NCBI RefSeq assembly: GCF_000215745.1
Contig: NC_015663.1
Span: forward strand, 3,720,001 to 3,784,000
Reading direction: 5' to 3'
DNA length: 64,000 nucleotides
From: Klebsiella aerogenes KCTC 2190
Lineage (GTDB): Bacteria; Pseudomonadota; Gammaproteobacteria; Enterobacterales; Enterobacteriaceae
In this document: in pieces, positions 7,998 through 16,289 of the stretch
Numbering within the stretch: the first letter of the stretch is position 1
Layout of the letters: each line of letters starts with the position of its first letter
The notes under the pieces: generated by a model
What the model was told of the DNA's origin: nothing
Database searches by the model: none
Seen by the model: the letters and a program-made list of their open reading frames with translations, nothing else
Position numbers and translations under genes: made by a program

Positions 7998-8767
7998 GTG
8001 CCGAGACAATTTCGACCGGTGCGGCGGTGGCGGTACGTCATCTTCATCATGCTTTTACATTGGGCAAACAGACGGTGCCGGTGCTGGACAATATCAGCCT
8101 GCAGCTGCGGCCAGGGGAGAGTGTCGCCCTGCTTGGCCCCTCAGGCTGCGGTAAATCGACGCTGCTGCGCCTGCTGGCGGGGCTGGAGCCACAGCAAAGC
8201 GGGCATATTGAGATTGACGATGCGGCGATGGGCGGGCCGGGGCCGGAACGGATCCTGGTTTTCCAGGACCCGACGCTTTATCCGTGGCTGACGGTGCGGC
8301 AGAACGTGCTGCTGGGGCCGCAGGCGCAGGGGAAAAAGGGGCTGGAGCCGAAGGCCGACGCGCTGATTTCGCGCATCGGGCTGCAGGCGTTCAGCGAGGC
8401 GTGGCCGCGGCAGCTTTCCGGCGGGATGGCGCAGCGTGCGGCGCTGGCGCGCGCGTTGCTGAATGAACCGCGTCTACTGCTGCTTGATGAGCCGCTGGGT
8501 AAGCTGGATTCGCTTACCCGCATCAGCATGCAGCGCGAGCTGATTGCGCTGTGGCAGCAGCAGGGTTATACCAGCCTGCTGGTCACTCACGATATTGAAG
8601 AAGCGTTGCTGCTTTGCGAGAGAGTACTGGTGATGTCGCCGCGGCCGGGGCGCATTATCGCTGAATTTACGCTTCCTCTGGCGTTTCCCCGCCATCGCGA
8701 CAATCCACTGTTATTGCAGCATCGGCAGGATATTTTGCGTATCCTCGGCCAGGAAGAGGATTGGTAA
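7991..8767 (+). CDS. ABC transporter ATP-binding protein, SsuB-like
   Basis: The protein has 258 residues. Walker A is LLGPSGCGKST, the Q-loop is VFQDPTLYPWL, the signature motif is QLSGGMAQRAALARAL, Walker B is LLLLDEPLGKLD and the switch histidine is in LVTHDIEEALLL. The arrangement matches the nitrate/sulfonate/taurine ATPases. It powers the permease immediately upstream and is the last gene of the sulfur operon; a REP element follows. Confidence 0.9.
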   Translation: MVSAETISTGAAVAVRHLHHAFTLGKQTVPVLDNISLQLRPGESVALLGPSGCGKSTLLRLLAGLEPQQSGHIEIDDAAMGGPGPERILVFQDPTLYPWLTVRQNVLLGPQAQGKKGLEPKADALISRIGLQAFSEAWPRQLSGGMAQRAALARALLNEPRLLLLDEPLGKLDSLTRISMQRELIALWQQQGYTSLLVTHDIEEALLLCERVLVMSPRPGRIIAEFTLPLAFPRHRDNPLLLQHRQDILRILGQEEDW

Positions 8768-8817
8768 GCCAGGTGCGTTATCCGGTATTTTTCCCGCAGC
8801 AGGGGCTGGGGAGAAGT

Positions 8818-8853
8818 AGCCCGGATAAGGCGCAGCGCGCCGCTATCCGGGGC
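8818..8853. repeat. REP-type palindrome
   Basis: CCCGGATA (8820-8827) and TATCCGGG (8844-8851) are perfect arms around AGGCGCAGCG-type spacer, the standard enterobacterial REP pattern. It lies between two convergent genes, about 50 bp after the ATPase stop and just before the receptor stop, and may act as mRNA stabiliser or transcription barrier. Confidence 0.75.
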
Positions 8854-8863
8854 AGGGCAAGGC

Positions 8864-11017
8864 TTAAAAATCCATTTTCACCGTAAACTGCACTTCACGC
8901 GAGTCGCCAATCTGGTTGCCGAGATTATTGGTGCCGATTGACGAGGTGTAATAGGTCTTATCGAACAGGTTCTTCACATTCATCTGTAGCGTTACCGGAT
9001 ACTGCAGCTTCATTTTATAGGCCGCGAAGACGTCGGCCACCGCATAGCCCTGCAGATAATAATCCGCGCCGTTGGTGCCGGACCGTTTGCTGACCGCGTG
9101 GCCGCCGCCGCCAAGGGTCAGGGTGTTGCTGTTATAGACGTTATGAATGTCATAGGTCAGGAACAGCGAACCGGTATGTTTTGGCACGTTCGGTAGCGGT
9201 TTACCGGCATAATCGGGATCTTCCAGCACTTTGGCATCGGTATAGCCGTAGCTGGCGATGACGCTGAGGTTATCGGTGAGCGAGCCCGCCAGATCCACCT
9301 CCACACCGCGCGAGCGAACCTTACCCGCGGTCTTCGACACCGTCTCGTCGCCAATACTTTCGGTATACAGCACGTTACGTTTATGAATATCAAATAACGC
9401 GATATTGGCGGTAATACCCTCTAAAAGGTCGAATTTTGCGCCGACTTCGTAAGAGGTGGACTCTTCCGGCGGCAGTTCGCCGATATAGCTGGCAATCGAC
9501 GACTGCGGCATAAACGACTGGGCGACGTTAGCAAACAGCGACACGTTTGGCGTTACCTTGTAAACCAGCCCAGCCTTCGGCGTCCATTTCTCATCGCGGC
9601 TATCGGTATTGACGTTAAACGGACGGCCTTTACCGGCGTACTGGGTGTAATACTGGTAGCGTACGCCGGCCACGGCAATCCAGTTGTCGGTCAGATACAG
9701 GGCGTCCTGGAGATAGGTCGCATAGCTCTCCTGCTTGATGCGCTGATCGCTATCGGCAGTGGAAACGGTATTACAGGTATCAAGAGTGCCGTAAACCGGA
9801 TGATAAATATTAAAGCCTTTCACGTTCTTACAACGCAGCATATCGGTACGCAGCAGATCGTAATTCTCATAGGCGACGCCGGTCAGCAGTTCATTATAAA
9901 AGCCGCCGATGACCACATTGCCTTGTAGATCGGCGCGGGTGGAATGCATCTTTTGCGTCGAGCCGTGCGTGCCGTCGACCCGGCGGGTCAGGTTGCCGGT
10001 CGCAGAATCATAGGCCATTACCCTGGCCTGGTTATCGTTGTAGTGATCCTGGCTGTAACTGTAATCAAAGCGCGCGGTCCAGGCGCTGTTAAGACGGTAC
10101 TCGGCATTCAGTTGGGCAATATCGGAATAACCATCGGTGATATTAAAGGCTTCATCGAAACGGGTTTTACGATCGACGTTGACCGCGTGGCCGGTATCGA
10201 GGTCGAAAATGGTGCCGCGGTCAAAGGGGGCGCTGTAATCGCGATGTGAATACGAAGCGGTAATGGTCGCGCTATCGCCAAACCAGCTCAGGGAAGGGGC
10301 GATAAAGCTGCTTTTGTTCTTGCCGAAATTACGCCAGTAATCTTCATTTTGATATTCGCCGATCAGTCGATAGGCCAGACGAGTTCCTTCTATCGGTCCG
10401 GTCACGTCGAAGCTACCCGTGCCGCCGCCAAAACTGCTGGAGGTGGCGGAAACCGAACCAGAGAACTGACGCTCGGGGCGTTTGGTGACCACGTTAATCA
10501 GCCCGCCGGGGTCGAGAATACCGTACAGCGTCGAGGCCGGGCCTTTCAGGACTTCAACCCGCTCGGTAGCGGCGTTAAAGCTGCGCGGCAAAACGGTACG
10601 CAGGCCGTTGGTCATGATAGAACCGTCGCGATTGGCGCCGAAGCCGCGGCGGGTAAAGGCATCCTGGGTACCGCCGAGGGTATTGGTCTGCACTACGTTG
10701 GCGACGTTATACAATGCTTCATCCAGCGAGGTAGCGTGCTGATCTTCCAGCACCCGGTCGCTGACGGTATTCACCACCTGCGGAATATCCAGCAGCGGCA
10801 TTGAGGTCAATGTCGCCGTGGACGAACTCAGCGGCTGATAACCGCTGGTGGCGTTCTGCTGGCGGCCGTCAGCCACCACGGTAATAGTGTCCTCAACATC
10901 CTTTGTATTCTTTGCCGCGTTATTTTCTGCGGCCATTAATCCCGGTGAGGCTAAAAAAAGAAGCGAAAAAAGCGCGCGCCCTTGCAATGTCCTGCAGGCG
11001 ACATGGGGTTGAGTCAT
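8864..11017 (-). CDS. TonB-dependent ferric-siderophore receptor
   Basis: The protein has 717 residues from the ATG at 11017 (MTQPHVACRTLQG); an upstream in-frame ATG would add 19 residues before the signal peptide and is less likely. The signal peptide runs ALFSLLFLASPGLMAAE. The TonB box region is DTITVVADG, followed by the plug domain (TSMPLLDIPQVVNTVSDRVLEDQ, GFGANRDGSIMTNGLR, VEVLKGPASTLYGILDPGGLINVVTKRP) and a 22-strand barrel ending in a terminal phenylalanine (REVQFTVKMDF). It imports an iron-siderophore complex across the outer membrane using TonB energy. It diverges from a FecE-like ABC operon with Fur boxes between. The ligand is not identifiable; the plug resembles hydroxamate/FhuE-FoxA-type receptors. 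Confidence 0.9.
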   Translation of the reverse strand: MTQPHVACRTLQGRALFSLLFLASPGLMAAENNAAKNTKDVEDTITVVADGRQQNATSGYQPLSSSTATLTSMPLLDIPQVVNTVSDRVLEDQHATSLDEALYNVANVVQTNTLGGTQDAFTRRGFGANRDGSIMTNGLRTVLPRSFNAATERVEVLKGPASTLYGILDPGGLINVVTKRPERQFSGSVSATSSSFGGGTGSFDVTGPIEGTRLAYRLIGEYQNEDYWRNFGKNKSSFIAPSLSWFGDSATITASYSHRDYSAPFDRGTIFDLDTGHAVNVDRKTRFDEAFNITDGYSDIAQLNAEYRLNSAWTARFDYSYSQDHYNDNQARVMAYDSATGNLTRRVDGTHGSTQKMHSTRADLQGNVVIGGFYNELLTGVAYENYDLLRTDMLRCKNVKGFNIYHPVYGTLDTCNTVSTADSDQRIKQESYATYLQDALYLTDNWIAVAGVRYQYYTQYAGKGRPFNVNTDSRDEKWTPKAGLVYKVTPNVSLFANVAQSFMPQSSIASYIGELPPEESTSYEVGAKFDLLEGITANIALFDIHKRNVLYTESIGDETVSKTAGKVRSRGVEVDLAGSLTDNLSVIASYGYTDAKVLEDPDYAGKPLPNVPKHTGSLFLTYDIHNVYNSNTLTLGGGGHAVSKRSGTNGADYYLQGYAVADVFAAYKMKLQYPVTLQMNVKNLFDKTYYTSSIGTNNLGNQIGDSREVQFTVKMDF

Positions 11018-11126
11018 TATCTGTTTCTCGTGAACGAATCTGCCTTTGCGGTCAGATAAAGCCAATAAAATCATTGCCCTGAAAATAAAACCTATCTGTT
11101 AAGCGTCTGAACGCGCCTTCAGATAT

Positions 11127-11145
11127 GTAATTGAGAATCATTCAA
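11127..11145. promoter_or_regulatory. candidate Fur box (receptor side)
   Basis: The 19 bases starting GTAATTGAGAATCATT match 12 of 19 positions of the palindromic Fur consensus, with the core GA-AATCATT intact. It lies about 110 bp upstream of the receptor start. Iron-repression of the receptor is the expected consequence. Confidence 0.5.
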
Positions 11146-11318
11146 ACACGAAGAAATGTAGTAGTAAATGTTATGTAAGATAAAAAATCATCGCAGAAGA
11201 AAAGCGCGATTTCGCAGCCTGTAGTAGGCGGTAAGATGCTATTATTTTATTGATTATAAACACTATTCATAAAATTCATTTTGTCTCTTCACGAGATGGT
11301 CAACGTGAAGGAAGCAAC

Positions 11319-11390
11319 ATGAAGCACAGTATTGACTACTACATTCATCCCCTTCATGATCAAAAGAGAATGAGATTTATTTTGATTTGA
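11319..11390 (+). CDS. possible 23-residue leader peptide
   Basis: A small frame MKHSIDYYIHPLHDQKRMRF... with ATG at 11319 has a strong AAGGAA ribosome site 5 bases upstream, and ends at a TGA 51 bases before the ABC ATPase gene. It contains two histidines and two prolines/tyrosines but no recognisable motif. It overlaps the second Fur-box candidate. It may be a translated leader or chance. Confidence 0.3.
   Translation: MKHSIDYYIHPLHDQKRMRFILI
11366..11384. promoter_or_regulatory. candidate Fur box (ABC operon side)
   Basis: The 19 bases GAGAATGAGATTTATTTTG match 13 of 19 Fur consensus positions. They lie 57 bp upstream of the FecE-like ATPase start. Confidence 0.45.
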
Positions 11391-11441
11391 CTGCAGAACG
11401 TCGAGGGCTGATGCCGGAACGCTGCGGCGCAGGAGCGAGTT

Positions 11442-12263
11442 ATGCCACAGCGGGTAAACCCTGCAGAAAAGGGGATCGTCCTGGAATCCCTGTCGGCCGG
11501 ATATGGCCAGACGCTTATCGTCGATGACATTAACCTGACGATCCCCAGCGGTAAAATGACGGTGCTTGCCGGGGCTAACGGCTCAGGCAAATCAACGCTG
11601 TTATCGACCATCGCCCGGATGCTAAAACCGCTCGGCGGCTGCGTCCGTCTGGACGGAAAGGCCATCCACGACATGCCGACCAAAACGGTTTCCCGCCAGT
11701 TGGGGATCCTGCCGCAATCGCCGCTGACGCCGGAAGGGCTCACGGTGTTTGAACTGGTATCGCGCGGGCGCTACCCGTGGCAGGGGCTGATGCGCCAGTG
11801 GTCTGCAGCCGATGAACAGGCGGTGGAAGAGGCGCTGCTATTAACCGGCACCGCCGAATTCGCCCATCTGGCGGTCGATAGCCTTTCCGGCGGCCAACGT
11901 CAGCGCTGCTGGATAGCGATGGCGCTGGCCCAGCAGACGACAACCATATTACTGGATGAGCCGACCACCTGGCTCGACCTGCGCTATCAGGTCGAAATTC
12001 TTGAACTTCTGCAAAGCCTGACCCGCGAACATGGCCGCACGGTAGTGACGGTGCTTCACGACCTGAACTTTGCGGTGAACTATGCCGACCTGCTGGTATT
12101 TCTCAAAAAGGGGCGGATAGCCGGGACCATTTCAGAACAGGAAATCTGCAGCCCCGAACTGATTAAAAACGTCTTTGATGTTGATGTGCAGATGTCAATC
12201 AATCCGCAAACCGGCAAACCTTTCTTTATGCCGTTTCGCGCACCCCAGGCCGTTGCCCGATGA
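11442..12263 (+). CDS. iron-siderophore ABC transporter ATPase, FecE/FepC-like
   Basis: The protein has 273 residues. Walker A is LAGANGSGKST, the signature is SLSGGQRQRCWIAMAL, Walker B is TILLDEPTTWLDLRYQ and the switch region is VLHDLNFAVNYAD. The sequences around LGILPQSPLTPEGLTVFELVSRGRYPWQ are typical of FecE/FhuC/FepC. A ribosome site (AGGAG) precedes the ATG at 11442. It energises uptake of ferric siderophore from the periplasm through the two permeases encoded next, with which it overlaps by 4 bp. Confidence 0.9.
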   Translation: MPQRVNPAEKGIVLESLSAGYGQTLIVDDINLTIPSGKMTVLAGANGSGKSTLLSTIARMLKPLGGCVRLDGKAIHDMPTKTVSRQLGILPQSPLTPEGLTVFELVSRGRYPWQGLMRQWSAADEQAVEEALLLTGTAEFAHLAVDSLSGGQRQRCWIAMALAQQTTTILLDEPTTWLDLRYQVEILELLQSLTREHGRTVVTVLHDLNFAVNYADLLVFLKKGRIAGTISEQEICSPELIKNVFDVDVQMSINPQTGKPFFMPFRAPQAVAR

Positions 12264-13285
12264 GCGCCGCCGTGCTGTACGCCACGCGGCGTCGTACTCG
12301 TCCGCGGTTGGCCATGCTGCTATTAACCCTGATGCTAATCGCCGGTTCGCTGATTCATCTTGGTTTAGGCGCCCGCTGGATCGCGCCGCAGACGGTCCTG
12401 CAGGCGCTGATCGAGTACGACCCGTGGAACTTCGATCACCGTATTATTGTTGATTTACGTCTGGTTCGGCTGGCAGCGGCGCTGTTGACCGGCGCGGCGC
12501 TTGGCGTTGCCGGGGTGCTGCTGCAGACGGTGATCCGCAACCCGCTTGGCGAGCCGCATATCCTTGGGCTCAACGCCGGGGCCTCGTTGGCGGTGGTCGC
12601 GACCTCGGCGCTGGGCCTCTCTGTCGGCGATTTTCCGGCAGCTCGCCCGCTAACCGCCGCCTGTGGCGCGGCGCTACTGTTCGGCGGGGTAATGGCGCTG
12701 GCCTCTGCCGGGCGCGGCGGGGCGACGCCGCTGCGCATTACGCTATGCGGCGTGGCGATCTCGGCGTTTGCCTCGGCGGTGACGGCGGCGATATTAATAC
12801 TTGACGAACAAACGCTGCTGGCGATGCGCACCTGGCTTGCTGGCGATCTGGCCGGGTTGAACTGGGCTACCCTACAGGCGGCGCTGGTGCCGGCGCTGTC
12901 TGGCATGGGACTGGCGCTGCTCCTCGCGCCACGTCTGAACGTGCTGGCGCTGGGCGATAAAGTGGCGCTGGGGCTGGGGGTGAATCTGGTGCAGACCCGG
13001 CTGCTGGGGCTGGCCGCTATTGCGTTGCTGTGCGGCGCGGCGGTGGCGGTCGCCGGACCAATAGGGTTCGTCGGGCTGGTGGTGCCACATGTGGTGCGCC
13101 GTCTGATAACGCAAGATATTCGTCTGGCGTTACCGCTGGCGGCGCCGGTAGGGGCGCTGGTGCTGGTGCTGGCGGATATCGCCGCCCGCACGATCGTCGC
13201 CCCGCAGGAACTGGCGACCGGCGCGATGACCGCGCTGGTGGGCGCGCCGCTCTTTATCTTTATTGCCGCGAGGTTTTTTAAATGA
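12260..13285 (+). CDS. iron-siderophore ABC permease, FecCD family (first)
   Basis: The protein has 341 residues and about nine membrane segments. Family stretches are DLRLVRLAAALLTGAALGVAGVLLQTVIRNPLGEPHILGLNAGAS near the start and AGPIGFVGLVVPHVVRRLITQDIRLALPLAAPVGALVLVLADIAAR near the end. It forms the inner-membrane channel with the next gene. It overlaps the ATPase before it and the second permease after it by 4 bp each. Confidence 0.9.
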   Translation: MSAAVLYATRRRTRPRLAMLLLTLMLIAGSLIHLGLGARWIAPQTVLQALIEYDPWNFDHRIIVDLRLVRLAAALLTGAALGVAGVLLQTVIRNPLGEPHILGLNAGASLAVVATSALGLSVGDFPAARPLTAACGAALLFGGVMALASAGRGGATPLRITLCGVAISAFASAVTAAILILDEQTLLAMRTWLAGDLAGLNWATLQAALVPALSGMGLALLLAPRLNVLALGDKVALGLGVNLVQTRLLGLAAIALLCGAAVAVAGPIGFVGLVVPHVVRRLITQDIRLALPLAAPVGALVLVLADIAARTIVAPQELATGAMTALVGAPLFIFIAARFFK

Positions 13286-14334
13286 AACGCGCCGTTCATC
13301 GCGCCGGATTTCGGCCTCTGGCGATGGGTTCAACCCGCCTATTGTTACGTCCGGCGGCATTAAAAATTGCCGCCTTCATCCTGTTCATTTTGCTGACGCT
13401 GGGGCTCTACAGCCTCAGCCGCGGCAGCTTCCCGCTGCCGTCTTCGACATGGGCGCGTGCGCTGCTGGCGCCGGAGCAGATTGGCGAGCAGCAACGCTTT
13501 ATCCTGTTTGACATTCGCCTGCCGCGAATTTTGATGGCGCTGCTGTGCGGCGCCATGCTTGGCCTGGCGGGGGCGGCGATGCAGAGCATTACCCGTAACG
13601 GCCTGGCGGACCCCGGCCTTATTGGCGTCAAAGAGGGAGCCTGCATTGTGGTACTGGCGCTAATTCTGTTTTTCCCGGCCATAGGGCTGGCGTGGCGGCC
13701 GCTGGCAGGAATGCTCGGCGGCGTGCTGGTGGCGCTGTTGGTGCTGGCGCTGGCGCGCGATTGTTCACGTCCGCGCTTTATTCTGATTGGCATCGGCGTG
13801 TCATGGACGCTGGCGGCGGCGGTTGGCATTTTTATGACCACCGCTGACGTACGCGATGTACAGACGGCGATGATCTGGCTCTCCGGCAGCCTGCACGCGG
13901 CGACCTGGCCGCTGCTGGCGGTGGCGTTTTGCTGGGCGCTGCCTGGCGCATTGATTCTGTTCTGCACCGCCCGCGCGGCGGATGTGGCGCTGCTGGGCGA
14001 TCGTACTGCCATCGGTCTTGGCGTGCGTTTGCCCCAGCTCACGCTACTGCGTTTCTTCGCCCCCGTGCTGCTGACCTCTGCCAGCGTTTCCTGCGTTGGC
14101 AGTCTGGGTTTTGTCGGTCTGATGGCGCCGCATATGGCGCGCTTCGTCCTGCGCGGCGGTCAGGTGGCGCTACTCTGCGGCAGCGCGCTGATTGGCGCGT
14201 TGCTGGTGCTGGCAACCGATACGCTGGGGCGGCTGGCGTTTGCGCCGCTGCAGATCCCGGCGGGGATTGTTATTGCTCTGGTGGGGTGCCCATTTTTTAT
14301 TGTTCTGCTTTGGCGTCGCCGTGACGCCCTGTAA
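13282..14334 (+). CDS. iron-siderophore ABC permease, FecCD family (second)
   Basis: The protein has 350 residues, again with the FecCD signature: FDIRLPRILMALLCGAMLGLAGAAMQSITRNGLADPGLIGVKEGA and SVSCVGSLGFVGLMAPHMARFVLRGGQVALLCGSALIGALLVLATDTLGR. It pairs with the first permease as a heterodimer, like FecC/FecD or FepD/FepG. The N-terminus carries about 30 hydrophilic residues before the first membrane span. It is followed 16 bp later by the binding protein gene. Confidence 0.9.
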   Translation: MKRAVHRAGFRPLAMGSTRLLLRPAALKIAAFILFILLTLGLYSLSRGSFPLPSSTWARALLAPEQIGEQQRFILFDIRLPRILMALLCGAMLGLAGAAMQSITRNGLADPGLIGVKEGACIVVLALILFFPAIGLAWRPLAGMLGGVLVALLVLALARDCSRPRFILIGIGVSWTLAAAVGIFMTTADVRDVQTAMIWLSGSLHAATWPLLAVAFCWALPGALILFCTARAADVALLGDRTAIGLGVRLPQLTLLRFFAPVLLTSASVSCVGSLGFVGLMAPHMARFVLRGGQVALLCGSALIGALLVLATDTLGRLAFAPLQIPAGIVIALVGCPFFIVLLWRRRDAL

Positions 14335-14350
14335 ATCAAAAAGGATTGTT

Positions 14351-15298
14351 ATGCGTTGGTTCGTTTCTCTGCTGGTGCTGTGCGCGGGCGCTGCCGCGGC
14401 TGTCGATTCGCAAACCTTCACCGACGATTTAGGTCGTACGGTGACCGTACCGCTGCATCCGCAGCGTATCGTTTCGATGCACGATCTCGATATTACCATC
14501 CCGCTAATTGAGCTTGGGGTACCGCCGGTGGCCAGCCATGGCCGCACGCGCCCGGACGGCAGCCACTACCTACGTTCCAGCGCCCAACTGACCGGCGTCG
14601 ATTTCGACAATAGCGAGATCCGCTTTATTGGCACCGCCGATATTGACCTTGAAGCCGTGGCCGCGGCGAAGCCGGATCTGATTATTACCGAGCCCAGCCG
14701 CCATGTCTCGGTGGAGCAACTGGCGAAAATCGCGCCGACGGTCAGTATCGATCACCTGCAAGGCAGCGCGCCGCGGATTTACCGCAAACTGGCGCAGCTC
14801 ACCGGCAGCCAGGCGCGGCTGGCGGTGCTTGAACGTCGTTATCAGGAACAAATTAAACAGCTAAAGGCCACGGTCGATCCGCAGCAGTATCGCGTGTCGG
14901 TGATTCAGGCGAATAACGGCAAGGTGACGGTACACCACTCCTATCACGCGCTGGGGCGAGTTTTGCGTGACGCCGGGTTCCGTTTCCCGCCGTTGATCGA
15001 CAAGATCCCCGATGGCCAGCGGATCGACGTCAGCGCCGAGCAGCTACCGGAACTGGATGCCGATTTTGTCTTCGCGACCTGGCGTTCGGACACCGGCGGT
15101 AAGCCGCAGGATGAGCTAAAGGCCATGGAGGCGGTAATGCCCGGCTGGTGTGACTTTATGCGCGCCTGCCGCACCGGCCGCTATATTTTGTTGCCGCGCG
15201 AAGAGGTTATTTCTAATTCGTACGCCGCATTGACGCTGATGGTTGCTCAGGTGCAGTCGCACATCGTCGGGCGGCCGATTCCGGCGGGGGCGAAATGA
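14351..15298 (+). CDS. periplasmic ferric-siderophore binding protein, FecB-like
   Basis: The protein has 315 residues from ATG 14351, with AAGGA upstream. The signal peptide is MRWFVSLLVLCAGAAAA. The mature part begins QTFTDDLGRTVTVPLHPQRIVSMHDLDITIPLIELGV, the start of class III binding proteins for iron chelates (FecB, FepB, BtuF). Other family stretches are IDLEAVAAAKPDLIITE and LPELDADFVFATW. It delivers the ferric complex to the FecCD-like permeases. Unusually for such operons, its stop overlaps the start of an RpiR-type regulator. Confidence 0.88.
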   Translation: MRWFVSLLVLCAGAAAAVDSQTFTDDLGRTVTVPLHPQRIVSMHDLDITIPLIELGVPPVASHGRTRPDGSHYLRSSAQLTGVDFDNSEIRFIGTADIDLEAVAAAKPDLIITEPSRHVSVEQLAKIAPTVSIDHLQGSAPRIYRKLAQLTGSQARLAVLERRYQEQIKQLKATVDPQQYRVSVIQANNGKVTVHHSYHALGRVLRDAGFRFPPLIDKIPDGQRIDVSAEQLPELDADFVFATWRSDTGGKPQDELKAMEAVMPGWCDFMRACRTGRYILLPREEVISNSYAALTLMVAQVQSHIVGRPIPAGAK

Positions 15299-16194
15299 AA
15301 GCGGGAGTGAAAAAAGAGAAGGGCAGAGTCGATCTGTTTGGCGAGCGTTTTCGCGCCCGCGCGCATCAGCTTTCGCCCCGTTTACGCGAAGTGGCAAACT
15401 ACATTAATGATAATCGCGAGGTGGTACTGGAACGCACGGCGATGGAGATCGCCACCGCTACTCACACCTCCGATGCCACCGTGGTGAGGGCAATTCAGGC
15501 ATTGGGTTTTGCCGGGCTACGCGAGTTAAAAGAGACCATGGCGCGCTGGTTCGGGCCGTCAGCGACCTCGTCGGAAAAGATGCGCTCGACGGTGGGGGCA
15601 CTCTCCTGTGATGTCAATTCCAGCATCGATTTTGTGCTCGATGGGCATCAGCGCGCCTGTGAGGTGCTATCGCGTGCGGATAATCGCGCGGCGGTAGCCC
15701 AGGCGGTGGCGCTGCTGGGCGATGCGCGTCAGGTGGCGATATTTGGCATCGGGGCGTCGGGGATCCTCGCCGAGTACACCGCGCGTCTGTTTAATCGTAT
15801 TGGCTTACCTGCCTGTACCCTCAACCGTACCGGCTTCAGTCTTGCTGAGCAGTTGATTAGCCTGCAGCGCGGCGACGTGCTGATTATGATGGGGCAAAAA
15901 TCACCGCACCGGGAGGGCATGACCACGTTGCGCGAGGCGCAGCGGCTGGGGATCCCGACGATATTACTCACCCAGGCGCTGGATTCGCGCTTCAGCCAAC
16001 TGGCACAGGTGGTGATTGATGTTCCGCGCGGCGGCGATAACGGGCGAGTGCCGCTGCACGGTACGGTGCTGATTTGCCTTGAGATGATCGTGCTGTCCGT
16101 TGCCTCGACTACGCCGCAAAAGACGGTCAAATCAATGAAGCGAATCAATGAATTGCATCGAGCCATTGGCAAATCAGGTGGTCAACGCGGTTGA
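15295..16194 (+). CDS. MurR/RpiR-family transcriptional regulator
   Basis: The protein has 299 residues. An N-terminal HTH_6 domain (LSPRLREVANYINDNREVVLERTAMEIATATHTSDATVVRAIQALGFAGLRELK, about 25-80) is followed by a SIS sugar-phosphate-binding domain (VAIFGIGASGILAEYTARLFNRIGLP, LISLQRGDVLIMMGQKSPHREGMTTLREAQRLGIPTILLTQ). The start ATGA overlaps the FecB-like stop by 4 bp. Family members usually sense phosphosugars or similar small molecules. By position it likely controls the amino acid transporter that follows 95 bp later, and could tie it to the iron operon. The ligand is unknown. Confidence 0.85.
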   Translation: MKAGVKKEKGRVDLFGERFRARAHQLSPRLREVANYINDNREVVLERTAMEIATATHTSDATVVRAIQALGFAGLRELKETMARWFGPSATSSEKMRSTVGALSCDVNSSIDFVLDGHQRACEVLSRADNRAAVAQAVALLGDARQVAIFGIGASGILAEYTARLFNRIGLPACTLNRTGFSLAEQLISLQRGDVLIMMGQKSPHREGMTTLREAQRLGIPTILLTQALDSRFSQLAQVVIDVPRGGDNGRVPLHGTVLICLEMIVLSVASTTPQKTVKSMKRINELHRAIGKSGGQRG

Positions 16195-16253
16195 ACAAAA
16201 GATAATTCGCTATCCCGATGCTTTCCGGTTGCATGCTATGCTAAGTATGTGTA

Positions 16254-16280
16254 TTTTTATGCAAAATAAATGCATAAAAA
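16254..16280. promoter_or_regulatory. 27-bp perfect palindrome, candidate RpiR operator
   Basis: TTTTTATGCA (16254-16263) and TGCATAAAAA (16271-16280) are perfect 10-bp arms around AAATAAA. The right arm runs into the AAGGA ribosome site of the amino acid binding protein (start 16290), so a bound repressor or a folded leader would block expression. It sits just downstream of the RpiR gene. Confidence 0.5.
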
Positions 16281-16289
16281 GGATATCTC

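Noticed and set aside
12436..13299. 287-codon minus-strand frame opposite the FecCD permease
   Set aside because: Ser/Ala/Arg-rich translation without family pattern; the plus-strand permease is certain.
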